This document shows, in pieces, positions 35,996 through 45,191 of a stretch of 64,000 bases of DNA. The DNA is from Alphaproteobacteria bacterium (GTDB lineage Bacteria > Pseudomonadota > Alphaproteobacteria > Reyranellales > Reyranellaceae). A program made the position numbers and the translations under genes. How positions within the stretch are numbered: position 1 is the stretch's first letter; the number at the start of each line of letters is the position of its first letter. Location: contig JAFKFL010000010.1 of the NCBI GenBank assembly GCA_017308235.1, forward strand, positions 62,001-126,000, written 5' to 3'. The notes under the pieces are model-generated. The model was given only the letters and a program-made list of their open reading frames with translations. It made no database searches and had not been told where the DNA came from.

Positions 35996-36977
35996 TGCTG
36001 TGCCAGCAAGCGGCCCAGTGGCCGGGCCGCTTCTCCTTGTAGTCGGGCCGTTCGCGCCGGCAGAGATCGTCGGCCTTGGGGCAGCGCGGGGCGAAGGCGC
36101 AGCCGGCTGGCAGCGCGAACAGCGGTGGCACGATGCCGGGAATCTCCTGAAGCCGCGCCTCGTGCCGCTTCTCGTCGCCGCGCATCAGGTCGAGCCGCGG
36201 GATCGAGGCCATCAGCCCGGCCGTATAGGGGTGGAGCGGATGAGCGAACAGCTCGCCCACCTCGGCCTCTTCGACCTTGCGCCCGGCATACATCACGATC
36301 ACCCGCCGGGCCGTCTCGGCGACCACGCCAAGATCGTGGGTGATGAGGATCACCGCGGCGCCGAACTCGCGCTGCAGGTCGACGATCAGATCGAGGATTT
36401 GTGCCTGGATGGTAACGTCGAGCGCCGTCGTCGGCTCGTCGGCGATCAGCACCTTGGGATTGCAAGCAAGGGCCATGGCGATCATGGCGCGCTGGCGCAT
36501 GCCGCCGGATAGCTGGTGCGGATACTCCTTGGCTCGCTGCTTGGGCTCGGGAATGCGCACCAGGTCCAGCATCTCGACCGCCCGCTTCATCGCCTGCTTG
36601 CGCGAGAGGTTGCGATGCAGGATCAGGGCCTCGGAGATCTGCTTGCCGATGGTCATCACCGGATTGAGCGAGGTCATCGGCTCCTGGAAGATCATCGAGA
36701 TCTCGTTGCCGCGCACCTTGCGCATCTCTTCTTCGTTGAGCGTCAGCAAATCGCGCCCGCCGAGCTTGATCGTGCCCGACACGATGCGGCCGGGTGGATC
36801 GGGCACCAGCCGCATCAACGACAACGCCGTCATGCTCTTGCCGCAGCCCGATTCGCCCACGATCGCCAGCGTCTCGCCGGAAGCGACTTGGAAATCGACG
36901 CCGTCGACCGCCTTCACAATGCCCTGACGTGTGTAGAACCAGGTGCCGAGGCTCTCGACTTCGAGCTGAGCCGTCAT
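35988..36977 (-). CDS. Dipeptide/oligopeptide-type ABC transporter ATP-binding protein (DppD/OppD-like)
   Basis: A 329-residue ATPase starting [19 protein letters not shown]. Walker A is GESGCGKSM, the signature is [15 protein letters not shown], and the C-terminal Cys-rich stretch is [15 protein letters not shown] chose the ATG at 36977, which overlaps the permease stop (ATGA). The much longer reading upstream is antisense-like to the permease gene. It works as a pair with the DppF-like ATPase. Confidence 0.94.
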   Translation of the reverse strand: MTAQLEVESLGTWFYTRQGIVKAVDGVDFQVASGETLAIVGESGCGKSMTALSLMRLVPDPPGRIVSGTIKLGGRDLLTLNEEEMRKVRGNEISMIFQEPMTSLNPVMTIGKQISEALILHRNLSRKQAMKRAVEMLDLVRIPEPKQRAKEYPHQLSGGMRQRAMIAMALACNPKVLIADEPTTALDVTIQAQILDLIVDLQREFGAAVILITHDLGVVAETARRVIVMYAGRKVEEAEVGELFAHPLHPYTAGLMASIPRLDLMRGDEKRHEARLQEIPGIVPPLFALPAGCAFAPRCPKADDLCRRERPDYKEKRPGHWAACWHSNG

Positions 36978-37867
36978 GAACGCTGCCGGGGGTCGAGCAG
37001 ATCGCGCAGCGCGTCGCCCAGCAGGTTGGTGCCGAAGACGGTGAGGCTGATCGCGACGCCGGGCCAGATCACCAGCCACGGCGCGGTGCGCACGTACTCG
37101 GCTGCCGATTCCGAGAGCATCCGCCCCCAGGAGGGATGGGGCTCGGGCACGCCCAACCCCAGGAACGAGAGCGAGGCCTCGACCAGGATCGCCGAACCGA
37201 GCTGGGCAGTCGCGAGCACGATCAGCGGCGCGAGCGTGTTGGGCAGCACGTGGCGTACGGCGATGCGCAGTTCGCCCATGCCGACGGCGCGCGCTGCCTC
37301 CACGAACGGCTGCTCGCGCAGCGACAGCGTGCTTGAGCGCACCACCCGCGCCACGTTCGGCACCAGCGGGATGGCGATGGCGATGATGGTGTTGCGCAGC
37401 GACGGCCCCAGTGCGGCGGCCATGATGATGGCCATGACCAGGAGCGGCAGCGACTGCATGATGTCCATCACGCGCTGCAGGGCAAGGTCGACCCAGCCGC
37501 CGAGGTAGCCGCTGGCGAGCCCGACCGCTATGCCCAGCAGCACGCCCATCCCCATCGCGCCTGCCCCCACCATGAGCGAGATGCGGGCGCCGTGGACGAT
37601 ACGGCTGAACATGTCGCGCCCCATGAAATCGGCGCCGAGCAGGAACATGCTGCCCGGCCGGGCGAGCGAGAACTTGGCATTGGTCGCCGTGGGATCGACC
37701 GGCGCGATCACGTCGGCGAATATCGCGGTCAATATGAAGGCGGCGACGATCACGGCCCCAACCGCGCCCAGCGGATAGCGCCGCGCGAAAAAGAGCGTGC
37801 GGCTCCACCAGCCGGTTACATTGGCGCCCGCCCGGGCCAGCGCTGCTTCGTGGTCGATCACAGCCAT
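36974..37867 (-). CDS. ABC transporter permease (DppC-like)
   Basis: A 297-residue inner-membrane permease with about six helices, and the coupling segment [28 protein letters not shown] that contacts the ATPases. An N-terminal helix [23 protein letters not shown] comes before the core, as usual for DppC/OppC. It starts 4 bp after the DppB-like gene ends and overlaps the DppD-like gene. Confidence 0.94.
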   Translation of the reverse strand: MAVIDHEAALARAGANVTGWWSRTLFFARRYPLGAVGAVIVAAFILTAIFADVIAPVDPTATNAKFSLARPGSMFLLGADFMGRDMFSRIVHGARISLMVGAGAMGMGVLLGIAVGLASGYLGGWVDLALQRVMDIMQSLPLLVMAIIMAAALGPSLRNTIIAIAIPLVPNVARVVRSSTLSLREQPFVEAARAVGMGELRIAVRHVLPNTLAPLIVLATAQLGSAILVEASLSFLGLGVPEPHPSWGRMLSESAAEYVRTAPWLVIWPGVAISLTVFGTNLLGDALRDLLDPRQRS

Positions 37868-37871
37868 GGCA

Positions 37872-38816
37872 TCAGCTGTATTTGATGCGCGGATCGAGGG
37901 CCATGTAGGCCATATCGACCAGGAAGTTCATGGTCACCACGATGAAGGCAATCAGCATGGTGAGGTTCTGCACGATCGGATAGTCGCGCCAACGGATCGC
38001 CTCGACCAGGAAGCGGGCAACGCCCGGGATGTTGAACACCGTCTCGGTCACGATCAGGCCGCCGACCAGGAACGCCGCCTCGATGCCGATCACGGTCACG
38101 ACCGGCAGGAGCGCATTGCGCAGCGCGTGATCGTAGTTCACCGAGGTGTTGGAAGCGCCCTTCGATCGTGCCGTGCGCACATAGTCCTGGCGCAACACCT
38201 CGAGCATCGACGAGCGGGTGAGCCGCATGATCAGCGCTGAGCTGCGGAAGCCCACCGTGATAGCGGGCAGGATCAGCATCTTGACCTGCGCCACGAAGCC
38301 GTGGGCGTCGGAATCGTAGATCGGGATCTTGCCGAACCATTGCACTGCCGCCATCAAGACCAAGAGGCCGAGCCAGAAGGAGGGAAACGACAACCCGCTG
38401 AGGCTCACGATGCGCAGCAGATAGTCGAGCTTCGTGTTCTGTCGCACCGCGCTCACCACGCCGAGCGGCACCCCGAACAGGATGGCGAAGAAGATGGCAA
38501 GCCCCGCCAACTTGGCGCTGATCGGAATGCGTGGTCCGATCTCCTCGATCGCCGGACGCTCCGAGACATAGGCGTAGCCCAGGTCGCCGTGCGCCAGCCC
38601 GTCGATCCACTGCCAATATTGCTCGGCAATGGGCCGGTCGAGGCCGAGATCATGGACGATCCGCGCCTTCTCCTTGGGGTCGTCGTTGCCTGAGGCGTCG
38701 AGCAGGATGTCGGCCACGTTGCCCGGCACCAGCCTCAGCAGGACGAAGATCAGGATCGACATCCCGATCAACGTCACTGCCATCAGCGACAGGCGCCGGA
38801 CGAGGTAAGCTCCCAT
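37872..38816 (-). CDS. ABC transporter permease (DppB-like)
   Basis: A 314-residue permease. The typical start is YLVRRLSLMAVTLIGMSILIFVLLRLVPG, and the coupling loop is QDYVRTARSKGASNTSVNYDHALRNALLPVVTVIG. It forms the channel with the DppC-like subunit. It lies 9 bp after the binding-protein gene in the same operon. Confidence 0.94.
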   Translation of the reverse strand: MGAYLVRRLSLMAVTLIGMSILIFVLLRLVPGNVADILLDASGNDDPKEKARIVHDLGLDRPIAEQYWQWIDGLAHGDLGYAYVSERPAIEEIGPRIPISAKLAGLAIFFAILFGVPLGVVSAVRQNTKLDYLLRIVSLSGLSFPSFWLGLLVLMAAVQWFGKIPIYDSDAHGFVAQVKMLILPAITVGFRSSALIMRLTRSSMLEVLRQDYVRTARSKGASNTSVNYDHALRNALLPVVTVIGIEAAFLVGGLIVTETVFNIPGVARFLVEAIRWRDYPIVQNLTMLIAFIVVTMNFLVDMAYMALDPRIKYS

Positions 38817-38825
38817 CGCCGCCCC

Positions 38826-40424
38826 TTACTTGTCGAGCCAGTAGTCTTCGAAGCGCCAGCCGTTGTAGATGCTGTTCACCTGCAGGTTGACGCCCTTGAG
38901 CTTGGGCGACCAGCAGGTGTTGGCGACGTTGTGGCCGATCACCGGGCGGGCCACGTCCTCGGCCAGCTTCTTCTCGATCTCCCACACGAGCTTCTTGCGC
39001 TTCTCGAGGTCGGTCTCGGCCGACTGCTGGTCGATCAGCTTGTCGACCTCCGGGTTGTTGTAGCCGGTGTAGTTGCGCTCCGACTTCGAATAGAAGTTCT
39101 CGTAGAAGTTCACGTCGGGATCGTCGACCGACACGCCGGTCAGGTTCATGCCGATCTGGTAGTCCTTCTTCGCGATCTTGTTGTACCAGACCGACGAATC
39201 GATCGGCTCGAGCTCGGCCTCGATATGAACCTTCTTGAGCTGGTCGATCAAGATCACCGCCGGATCGCGGTAGATCTCGATGTTGCGAGTCGCGACCTTG
39301 ATCTTGAGCGGCTTGTCGGCGGTGTAGCCCAGCTTCTCCATGATCTTGCGGCCCTCCGCCCGGCTCTTTTCGATGTCCGTCGCATGGCCGGGCAGCGATG
39401 CCAGCATCTCCTTGGGCATGCCCCACTTGCCGTAGGGCGGCGGCAACATCGCCGCGCCGTCGAGGTCGTGGCCCTGGCTCAGGATCTCGGCGAAGGCATG
39501 GTTGTCGATGGCGTCGACCAGCGCGTGACGCACCTCGGGATTGTTGAACGGCGGCGAATCGCGATTGACCAGGATGTTCGAGTTGACGTTGGTCGGCCGC
39601 GCCTCGCAAACCGCGTCCTTCCTTTGTGCCATGACGTCCTTCAGCAACGGGAAGGTGACGTCCGAATCGAACGTCATGTCGAAGTCGCCCGACTGGAAGC
39701 CCAGCATGCGCGTGGCGCGGTTGGGCACGATCTTCCATTCAATGGCGTCGAGATAAGGCAGGCCCTTCTTCCAGTAGTCGGGATTGCGCACGAGCTTGAT
39801 CCCCTCGTTGCGCCTGAAGTCCACTACCTTGAACGGACCGGTGCCGATCGGCTTGGTGCGCATCTCGCGGCCGGAAACGTGGCAGGAGTAGATCGGCGCA
39901 TAACCCGACGCGAGCATCGACAGGAAAGACGACTGCGGACGGCCGAGAACGAAGGTCACTTCGTTGTCGCCGTTGGTCGTGACCTCCTTAAGGTTCTGAT
40001 ACCAGATCTTGCGTGGGCTCTTGCGGAGGATTTCCGACTTCTCGTCGAGACCGGCCACCGCGTCGAAGGTGCATTTCACGTCCTTCGCGGTGAAGGGCTT
40101 GCCATCATGCCATTTCACGCCCTGATGCAACTTGAAGGTGAGCTTGGTCTTGTCATCGCTCCACGACCAGCTCTCGGCCAGGTCGGGCACGATGTGATCG
40201 GGACTGTTGACCTTCTCCTTGGGGTCGAACACCACGAGGTTGTTGAACACCGCCATGAAGGGCTGGACGACCGAAATGGTCGACTCTTCGTGGATCGACG
40301 CGCTGGGGGGATTCTCGCGATGAGAAATCCGCAGCGTTCCGCCTTGCTTCTGCGCGAATGACGGCGACGCCGCTGCCACGAGGCCGGCCACACCAGCGGC
40401 CAGCAATACCATCCTCAGACGCAT
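38826..40424 (-). CDS. ABC transporter substrate-binding protein, family 5 (SBP_bac_5)
   Basis: About 532 residues. The signal peptide MRLRMVLLAAGVAGLVAAASPSFAQ is followed by GGTLRISHRENPPSA, a long lobe with HQGVKWHDGKPFTAKDVKCTFD, and the C-terminal NGWRFEDYWLDK. It binds peptides, opines, nickel complexes or other solutes in the periplasm. I chose the ATG at 40424, with GGAGG upstream, over one five codons earlier. It is the first gene of the importer operon, which the GMC oxidoreductase ends. The ligand is not evident. Confidence 0.94.
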   Translation of the reverse strand: MRLRMVLLAAGVAGLVAAASPSFAQKQGGTLRISHRENPPSASIHEESTISVVQPFMAVFNNLVVFDPKEKVNSPDHIVPDLAESWSWSDDKTKLTFKLHQGVKWHDGKPFTAKDVKCTFDAVAGLDEKSEILRKSPRKIWYQNLKEVTTNGDNEVTFVLGRPQSSFLSMLASGYAPIYSCHVSGREMRTKPIGTGPFKVVDFRRNEGIKLVRNPDYWKKGLPYLDAIEWKIVPNRATRMLGFQSGDFDMTFDSDVTFPLLKDVMAQRKDAVCEARPTNVNSNILVNRDSPPFNNPEVRHALVDAIDNHAFAEILSQGHDLDGAAMLPPPYGKWGMPKEMLASLPGHATDIEKSRAEGRKIMEKLGYTADKPLKIKVATRNIEIYRDPAVILIDQLKKVHIEAELEPIDSSVWYNKIAKKDYQIGMNLTGVSVDDPDVNFYENFYSKSERNYTGYNNPEVDKLIDQQSAETDLEKRKKLVWEIEKKLAEDVARPVIGHNVANTCWSPKLKGVNLQVNSIYNGWRFEDYWLDK

Positions 40425-40497
40425 CCATTCCTCCCACACAACGCAAATTTAGCTTGGTTGCAGGCCAAGCTATCACATCGTGTGTAGTCGCCAAGCG

Positions 40498-40875
40498 CTA
40501 TTGCGCCGCGCCCTTGAGCTCGATCTGGTTGCCTTCGGGATCGTTGAAATAGACCGACGGCCCATTGCCTTCCGCACCGTAGCGCTGGACGGTTTCGCCG
40601 ACCGCAATGCCGAGCGGCGAAAGCCGGGCCGCGATCGCGTCGCGGTCGAACGGCTCAATGCGAAAGGCGAGGTGATCCATGTTGCCGCCCGATGGCGGCC
40701 GCTCGGCCTCGACCAGGTCGAGCATCGAGGCGCCGGCGCGCATCTGCACCAGATGGAGCCGATCCAGCGTGCGCTCGACCTTGAAGCCAAGCGCCTGCTC
40801 ATAGAAACGCACCATGCCGGCAAGGTCGCGCACCCGCAGCACGACATGGTCGATCCGTTCGACATGGAAAGTCAT
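40498..40875 (-). CDS. VOC family protein
   Basis: A 125-residue vicinal-oxygen-chelate protein of the type found in glyoxalase and lactoylglutathione-lyase-like enzymes. ERIDHVVLRVRDLAGMVRFYEQALGFKVER gives the first half, MDHLAFRIEPFDRDAIAARL the second, and VYFNDPEGNQIELKG the C-terminal metal ligand. I chose the ATG at 40875; longer reading is antisense to the aldolase. It is divergent from the HpcH-type aldolase, 49 bp apart, and sits just upstream of the ABC operon. Confidence 0.9.
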   Translation of the reverse strand: MTFHVERIDHVVLRVRDLAGMVRFYEQALGFKVERTLDRLHLVQMRAGASMLDLVEAERPPSGGNMDHLAFRIEPFDRDAIAARLSPLGIAVGETVQRYGAEGNGPSVYFNDPEGNQIELKGAAQ

Positions 40876-40924
40876 GGCGTCTAGCTTAGCCAAGCAAGGC
40901 ACGGGGCGAAAGCCGGGAGGAAGC

Positions 40925-41707
40925 ATGGGTATCGCGGTCAATGCCGCCAAGGCGCGGTTGAGGAAGAACGAGCTTGCGATCGGGATCGGCGTCCGGCTGG
41001 TGCGCAACGTCGATATCATCAAGGTCATGAAAGCAGCCGGCTACGACTGGCTTTTCCTCGATCTGGAGCATGGCGCCATGTCGATCGAGACGGCATGCGA
41101 GATTTCGGTAGCCGCGCAGGATTCGGGGATCGCGCCGATCGTGCGGGTGCCCTATGGCGAACTCACTATGGCCACCCGCGTTCTGGACGGCGGCGCTCTC
41201 GGAATCGTGATCCCGCATGTCGACACGGCCGAGGAGGCCAAGGAGATCGCCGACAAGCTGCGCTATCCGCCACGCGGCCATCGCTCGGTGGGTGGCGGCC
41301 AGGCGCAGTTCGACTACACGCCCATGCCGCTTGCGGAGATGACGAAGCAGAGCGACGACAACACCCTCATCACCGTCATGATCGAGACGCCGCGCGCGGT
41401 CGAGAATGCGGAGGCGATCGCCGCGGTGCCGGGCATCGATTGCCTGCTGATCGGCTCGAGCGATCTTTCGATGGAGCTCGGCATCCCGGGCGAGACCGGC
41501 CATGCCAAGATCCAGGCCGCGGTCGACCAGGTCGTCGCGGCTTGCAAGAAGCACGGCAAATGGCCGGGCATGGGCGGCGCCTACGCCGAGGACCTGCTGA
41601 AGCTCTATACCGGCAAGGGCATGCGGCTGGTGCTCGCCGGCAACGACCTGCCCATGCTCACCAATGCCGCACGAGCGCACCACGCCAAGGTCCGGGCGTT
41701 TCAGTGA
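40925..41707 (+). CDS. HpcH/HpaI family aldolase
   Basis: A 260-residue metal-dependent class II aldolase of the HpcH/HpaI family, which splits or joins 2-oxo-4-hydroxy acids to pyruvate and an aldehyde. Motifs include WLFLDLEHGAMS, RVPYGE, ITVMIETPRAVENAEAI with the metal-binding Glu, and LLIGSSDLSMELGIPG with the metal Asp. GGGAGGAAG precedes the ATG at 40925. It is followed by a long inverted repeat and a convergent thiamine-diphosphate enzyme. Confidence 0.93.
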   Translation: MGIAVNAAKARLRKNELAIGIGVRLVRNVDIIKVMKAAGYDWLFLDLEHGAMSIETACEISVAAQDSGIAPIVRVPYGELTMATRVLDGGALGIVIPHVDTAEEAKEIADKLRYPPRGHRSVGGGQAQFDYTPMPLAEMTKQSDDNTLITVMIETPRAVENAEAIAAVPGIDCLLIGSSDLSMELGIPGETGHAKIQAAVDQVVAACKKHGKWPGMGGAYAEDLLKLYTGKGMRLVLAGNDLPMLTNAARAHHAKVRAFQ

Positions 41708-41730
41708 GTGTTGTACCAAATAGTTAGCCG

Positions 41731-41801
41731 TGTCATCCCGAACGGAGTGAGGGATCTTTAATTGGCGTCGCTAAAGATCCCTCACTGCGCTCGGGATGAC
41801 A
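41731..41801. repeat. Inverted repeat TGTCATCCCG..., 30-bp arms
   Basis: Left arm 41731-41760 and right arm 41772-41801 are inverse copies with 2 mismatches in 30, separated by 11 bp. It lies between the convergent aldolase and thiamine-diphosphate enzyme genes. GTCATCCCG-type palindromes occur as dispersed repeats in several proteobacteria. It may serve as a bidirectional terminator. Confidence 0.9.
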
Positions 41802-41812
41802 CCTGATCTCTT

Positions 41813-43462
41813 CTACCGCTTCCCTTCGATCTCGATTTCGAGCAGATGCGGCTTGCCTGACTTGAAGGCGGCCGCGACAGCGGCCTTGATGTCGTCGGCC
41901 TTGGCCACGTGCGTGCCGGCGACTCCCATGCCCTTGGCGAGATCGACGAAGCCGAGCGCGGGACCCGTCAGGTCCATATGCATATAGGGCTTATTGGATT
42001 TCACTTCGAAACGCGCGCGATAGGCGTCGATATTGTGCTTCAGCACGCGGTACTCGCGATTGGCCAGGATCACGAACACGATCGGCAGGTCATGATGTGC
42101 CGCGGTCCATAGCGCCTGGATGGAATACATCGACGAGCCGTCGCCCGAGAGGCAAAGGATCGGCCGCTTCGTGTCGGCGACCGCGACACCGAGCGCACCG
42201 GCCACGCCCTGCCCGATCCCGCCACCGCGGCCGCTGAAATAGTCGCCCGGGCCCTTGAAGGTGAAGGTCTTGAAGAGGTCGAGGTTGGCGGTGATGGTCT
42301 CATCGACCACCACGACGTCCTTTGGCGAACCCGCACGGATCTCCGCCATGGCCCGCGCCATCGAGGTCGGTGAGCGCGACCACGCCTTCTCGACCCGCGC
42401 CTTCTGTGCCGCCTCCTCAGCGTCCTTCAATGCCTTGAGGGCATCGTTGCGTTTGCGCGCAACAGCCGCGTCGGCCTTGACCGCTGTCTCAAGCGCCTGA
42501 AGCGCCACACCTGGATCGGCGATCACGCCGGCATCGAGCGCGAAATTGTAGGCAAGCCGCGACGGCGCCGCCTCGATCTGGAGCACCTTGGTGCCTGCTG
42601 TAAACGGCGAGCCGGGCCCGTACCACACTTCCTCGAAGAACGGCCCGCCCACCATGAGCACGAGATCGTTCGCCGCGAGCTGCTTGGCGACGCCCGGCGC
42701 GTCGAACGCCAATGTGCCGCGCCAGGCGGGATGATCGGTCGGGAAGGCATTGCGCCCGCGCAGTCCCTCGAACCACACCGAGGCCCCGAGCTTCTCGGCC
42801 AGCTTCACCAGCGTGCCATCGGCACCCGCGCGCGCGATGTCGTCGCCGGCCACGATGGTGGGGTTCTTCGCAACGGCAAGGAGCTTGGCCATGGCCGCGA
42901 TACCGGCCGGATCGGGATGGCTGGCCGGGAACAGCGTCGCCGGTGTGCCGGGCGCGACAGCCGTCTCCTGCTCCATCACATCGATCGGCAGCGCCACGAA
43001 CACCGGACCGGCCGGCGCTTCGTTGGCGATCTTGAACGCGCGTTGCAAAATCGGGCCCAGCTCGTCGGCACGCTCGACCTGTACACTCCATTTGGTGACG
43101 GGCGCCGCGATCGCGGCGAGATCATGACCCAGCACGGGATCGCGCAGCCGCAGCCGCGTGTCCTGCTGGCCCGCCGTCACGACCATCGGCGAATTGTTCT
43201 TGAGCGCGCCGTAGATCATGCCGATCGCATTACCGAGGCCCGGCGCCACATGCAGGTTCACGAACGCCGTCTTGCCGCTCGCCTGCGCATAGAAGCTCGC
43301 GGCGCCGACCGCGACGCCTTCGTGCAGATGCACGATGTACTGGAGCTGCGGATAGTCGAGCAGCGAGTCGAGCAGCGGGCTTTCGGTCGTACCAGGATTG
43401 CCGAAGATGCGGTCGACGCCATGGTTGACGAGCGTCTGCATGAGAACCTGGCGACCGCGCAT
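41813..43462 (-). CDS. Thiamine-diphosphate enzyme, benzoylformate decarboxylase / acetolactate synthase-like
   Basis: About 549 residues with the three-domain layout of thiamine-diphosphate enzymes. The N-terminal Glu-containing site is in VHLHEGVAVGAASFYAQ, and the C-terminal TDP motif starts at LSGDGSSMYSIQALWTAA and ends near LANREYR. The N-terminus GVDRIFGNPGTTESPLL is typical of benzoylformate decarboxylases, which split 2-oxo acids to an aldehyde and CO2. I chose the ATG at 43462 with AGGGAG upstream. It is divergent from a GMC oxidoreductase 77 bp away, so the two may share regulation and act on related compounds. Confidence 0.9.
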   Translation of the reverse strand: MRGRQVLMQTLVNHGVDRIFGNPGTTESPLLDSLLDYPQLQYIVHLHEGVAVGAASFYAQASGKTAFVNLHVAPGLGNAIGMIYGALKNNSPMVVTAGQQDTRLRLRDPVLGHDLAAIAAPVTKWSVQVERADELGPILQRAFKIANEAPAGPVFVALPIDVMEQETAVAPGTPATLFPASHPDPAGIAAMAKLLAVAKNPTIVAGDDIARAGADGTLVKLAEKLGASVWFEGLRGRNAFPTDHPAWRGTLAFDAPGVAKQLAANDLVLMVGGPFFEEVWYGPGSPFTAGTKVLQIEAAPSRLAYNFALDAGVIADPGVALQALETAVKADAAVARKRNDALKALKDAEEAAQKARVEKAWSRSPTSMARAMAEIRAGSPKDVVVVDETITANLDLFKTFTFKGPGDYFSGRGGGIGQGVAGALGVAVADTKRPILCLSGDGSSMYSIQALWTAAHHDLPIVFVILANREYRVLKHNIDAYRARFEVKSNKPYMHMDLTGPALGFVDLAKGMGVAGTHVAKADDIKAAVAAAFKSGKPHLLEIEIEGKR

Positions 43463-43539
43463 TTTCCGCTCCCTCAAATCCCTTGCTTGGTATGAGAAAG
43501 CGATGGAGCTTGTCGAGCGCTATCGGGAGGAAGAACGCC

Positions 43540-45135
43540 ATGCAGGCGGATTATGTTGTCGTCGGGGCCGGCTCGGCCGGATGCGTGGTCGCGTCTCGTC
43601 TGTCGGAAACGGGCGCATCGGTGATCCTGCTCGAAGCAGGGCCGAACGACTGGCATCCGATGATCCATATCCCGGCCGGCATGCGATCGCTGATCCGCAA
43701 TCCGCTGGTCAATTGGAACTTCACCACCGAACCCGAAAAAGGCTCGGGTGACCGTCGCATCGAATGGCCGCGCGGACGCACGCTGGGCGGCTCGAGCTCG
43801 ATCAACGGCATGCTCTATGTGCGCGGCGCGCCGGCCGACTTCGATGGCTGGGCGCAGATGGGTTGCCGCGGCTGGACCTACGACGACGTGCTGCCCTACT
43901 TCAAGAAGTCCGAGCACTATGTGCAAAAGGGCGATTCCGAGGTGCGCGGCCAGGGCGGCCCGCTCAAGGTCGAGGATTACCGCACCATCCTGCCCCTCAC
44001 TCATCGCTTCGTGGAAGCGGCCCAGCAGGCAGGTTTCCCCTTCAATCCCGACCTCAACGGCAAGCAGCGCGAAGGCGTGGGCTATTCGCAGATGACGCGG
44101 CGCGGCCGGTTTCGCGGTTCGACGGCGCAGACTTTTTTGCGCGAGGCGCGGCGGCGGCCGAACCTGCGTGTCGAAACCGATGCGCAGGCAGGAACGCTGA
44201 GCTTCGAGGGCAAGCGCTGCACCGGCATCTCCTTCCGGCGCGGCGGCAATCTCACCCATGTGCGCGCGAATCGCGAAGTGATCGTGGCGGGCGGCACGAT
44301 CAATTCTCCGCATCTGCTGCAGATCTCGGGGATCGGACCGGCCGCGCATCTTCAATCGCTGGGCCTTCCCGTCGTGCACGATCTGCCCGGCGTCGGCGCC
44401 AACCTGATCGACCACTACGTGATCCGCGTGGTGCACCGCGTGCACGGTACGTCCACGGTCAACGAGATCGCCCGCTTCCCGCGCGTGCTGCCCGAGATCG
44501 CGCGCTTCGCCCTCACCGGCCGCGGCGCCCTCACCTTCGGCGTCACGACGGCCCAGGTCTTCTGCGACAGCCGCGAGGGCCTTGCCTCGCCCGACCTGCA
44601 GCTCCTGTTCACGCCCGGCAGCACCCATCCGCTGAAATTCGGCCAGCTCGACGAGCAGCCTGGCATGAGCTGCGTGGTCTGCGTGGTGAAGCCCGACAGC
44701 CGCGGCACGATCATGGCCAGCTCGCCCGATCCCTTCGCGCGACCAGCGATCCGGCCCAACTACCTCACCACGCACACCGACGAACTGGCGCTGCTGGGCG
44801 GTACGCGTCATGCACGGCGGATTTTTGCGGCGGCGGCGCTCAGCCAGCACAGCCGCGGCGAGATCCAGCCCGGCCCCGATATCCAGAGCGACGCAGATCT
44901 CCTCGCTTATGCCCGCCGCGCCGGCAACACGCTCTATCACCCGGTCGGCACTTGCAAAATGGGCGAGGATCCGCGCGCGGTGGTCGACTCGCGCCTCAAG
45001 GTGCGTGGCGTCCAGGGCTTGCGCGTGATCGACGCCTCGGTGATGCCCACTCTCACCACCGGCAACACCAACGCCCCCACCATCATGATCGCCGAGAAGG
45101 GCGCGACCATGATCCGGGAGGATGCAGCAGCTTAG
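43540..45135 (+). CDS. GMC family oxidoreductase (choline dehydrogenase-like)
   Basis: A 531-residue FAD alcohol oxidase/dehydrogenase. It has [33 protein letters not shown], the active-site His in YHPVGTCKMGED and the second site in [17 protein letters not shown] chose the ATG at 43540 after GGGAGGAAG; an upstream ATG would add 19 residues with no family match. It is the second GMC enzyme in the window, 8.5 kb from the first. It is divergent from the benzoylformate-decarboxylase-like gene. Confidence 0.94.
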   Translation: MQADYVVVGAGSAGCVVASRLSETGASVILLEAGPNDWHPMIHIPAGMRSLIRNPLVNWNFTTEPEKGSGDRRIEWPRGRTLGGSSSINGMLYVRGAPADFDGWAQMGCRGWTYDDVLPYFKKSEHYVQKGDSEVRGQGGPLKVEDYRTILPLTHRFVEAAQQAGFPFNPDLNGKQREGVGYSQMTRRGRFRGSTAQTFLREARRRPNLRVETDAQAGTLSFEGKRCTGISFRRGGNLTHVRANREVIVAGGTINSPHLLQISGIGPAAHLQSLGLPVVHDLPGVGANLIDHYVIRVVHRVHGTSTVNEIARFPRVLPEIARFALTGRGALTFGVTTAQVFCDSREGLASPDLQLLFTPGSTHPLKFGQLDEQPGMSCVVCVVKPDSRGTIMASSPDPFARPAIRPNYLTTHTDELALLGGTRHARRIFAAAALSQHSRGEIQPGPDIQSDADLLAYARRAGNTLYHPVGTCKMGEDPRAVVDSRLKVRGVQGLRVIDASVMPTLTTGNTNAPTIMIAEKGATMIREDAAA

Positions 45136-45145
45136 AGCTCATGCT

Positions 45146-45182
45146 CTTCCGGACCGCGAGCGTCCCGCTCGCGGTCCGGAAG
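45146..45182. terminator. Perfect 17-bp hairpin between convergent genes
   Basis: CTTCCGGACCGCGAGCG and its exact inverse are separated by TCC. No T-run follows on either strand. The hairpin starts 10 bp after the GMC stop and ends 9 bp before the Bug protein stop, so it probably blocks both convergent transcripts. Confidence 0.6.
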
Positions 45183-45191
45183 ATGTCCCGG

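Noticed and set aside
36978..37808. Extension of the DppD-like frame back to 37808
   Set aside because: It overlaps the DppC-like permease on the same strand in another frame and has no membrane or ATPase features. The ATG at 36977 overlaps the permease stop, as expected in an operon.
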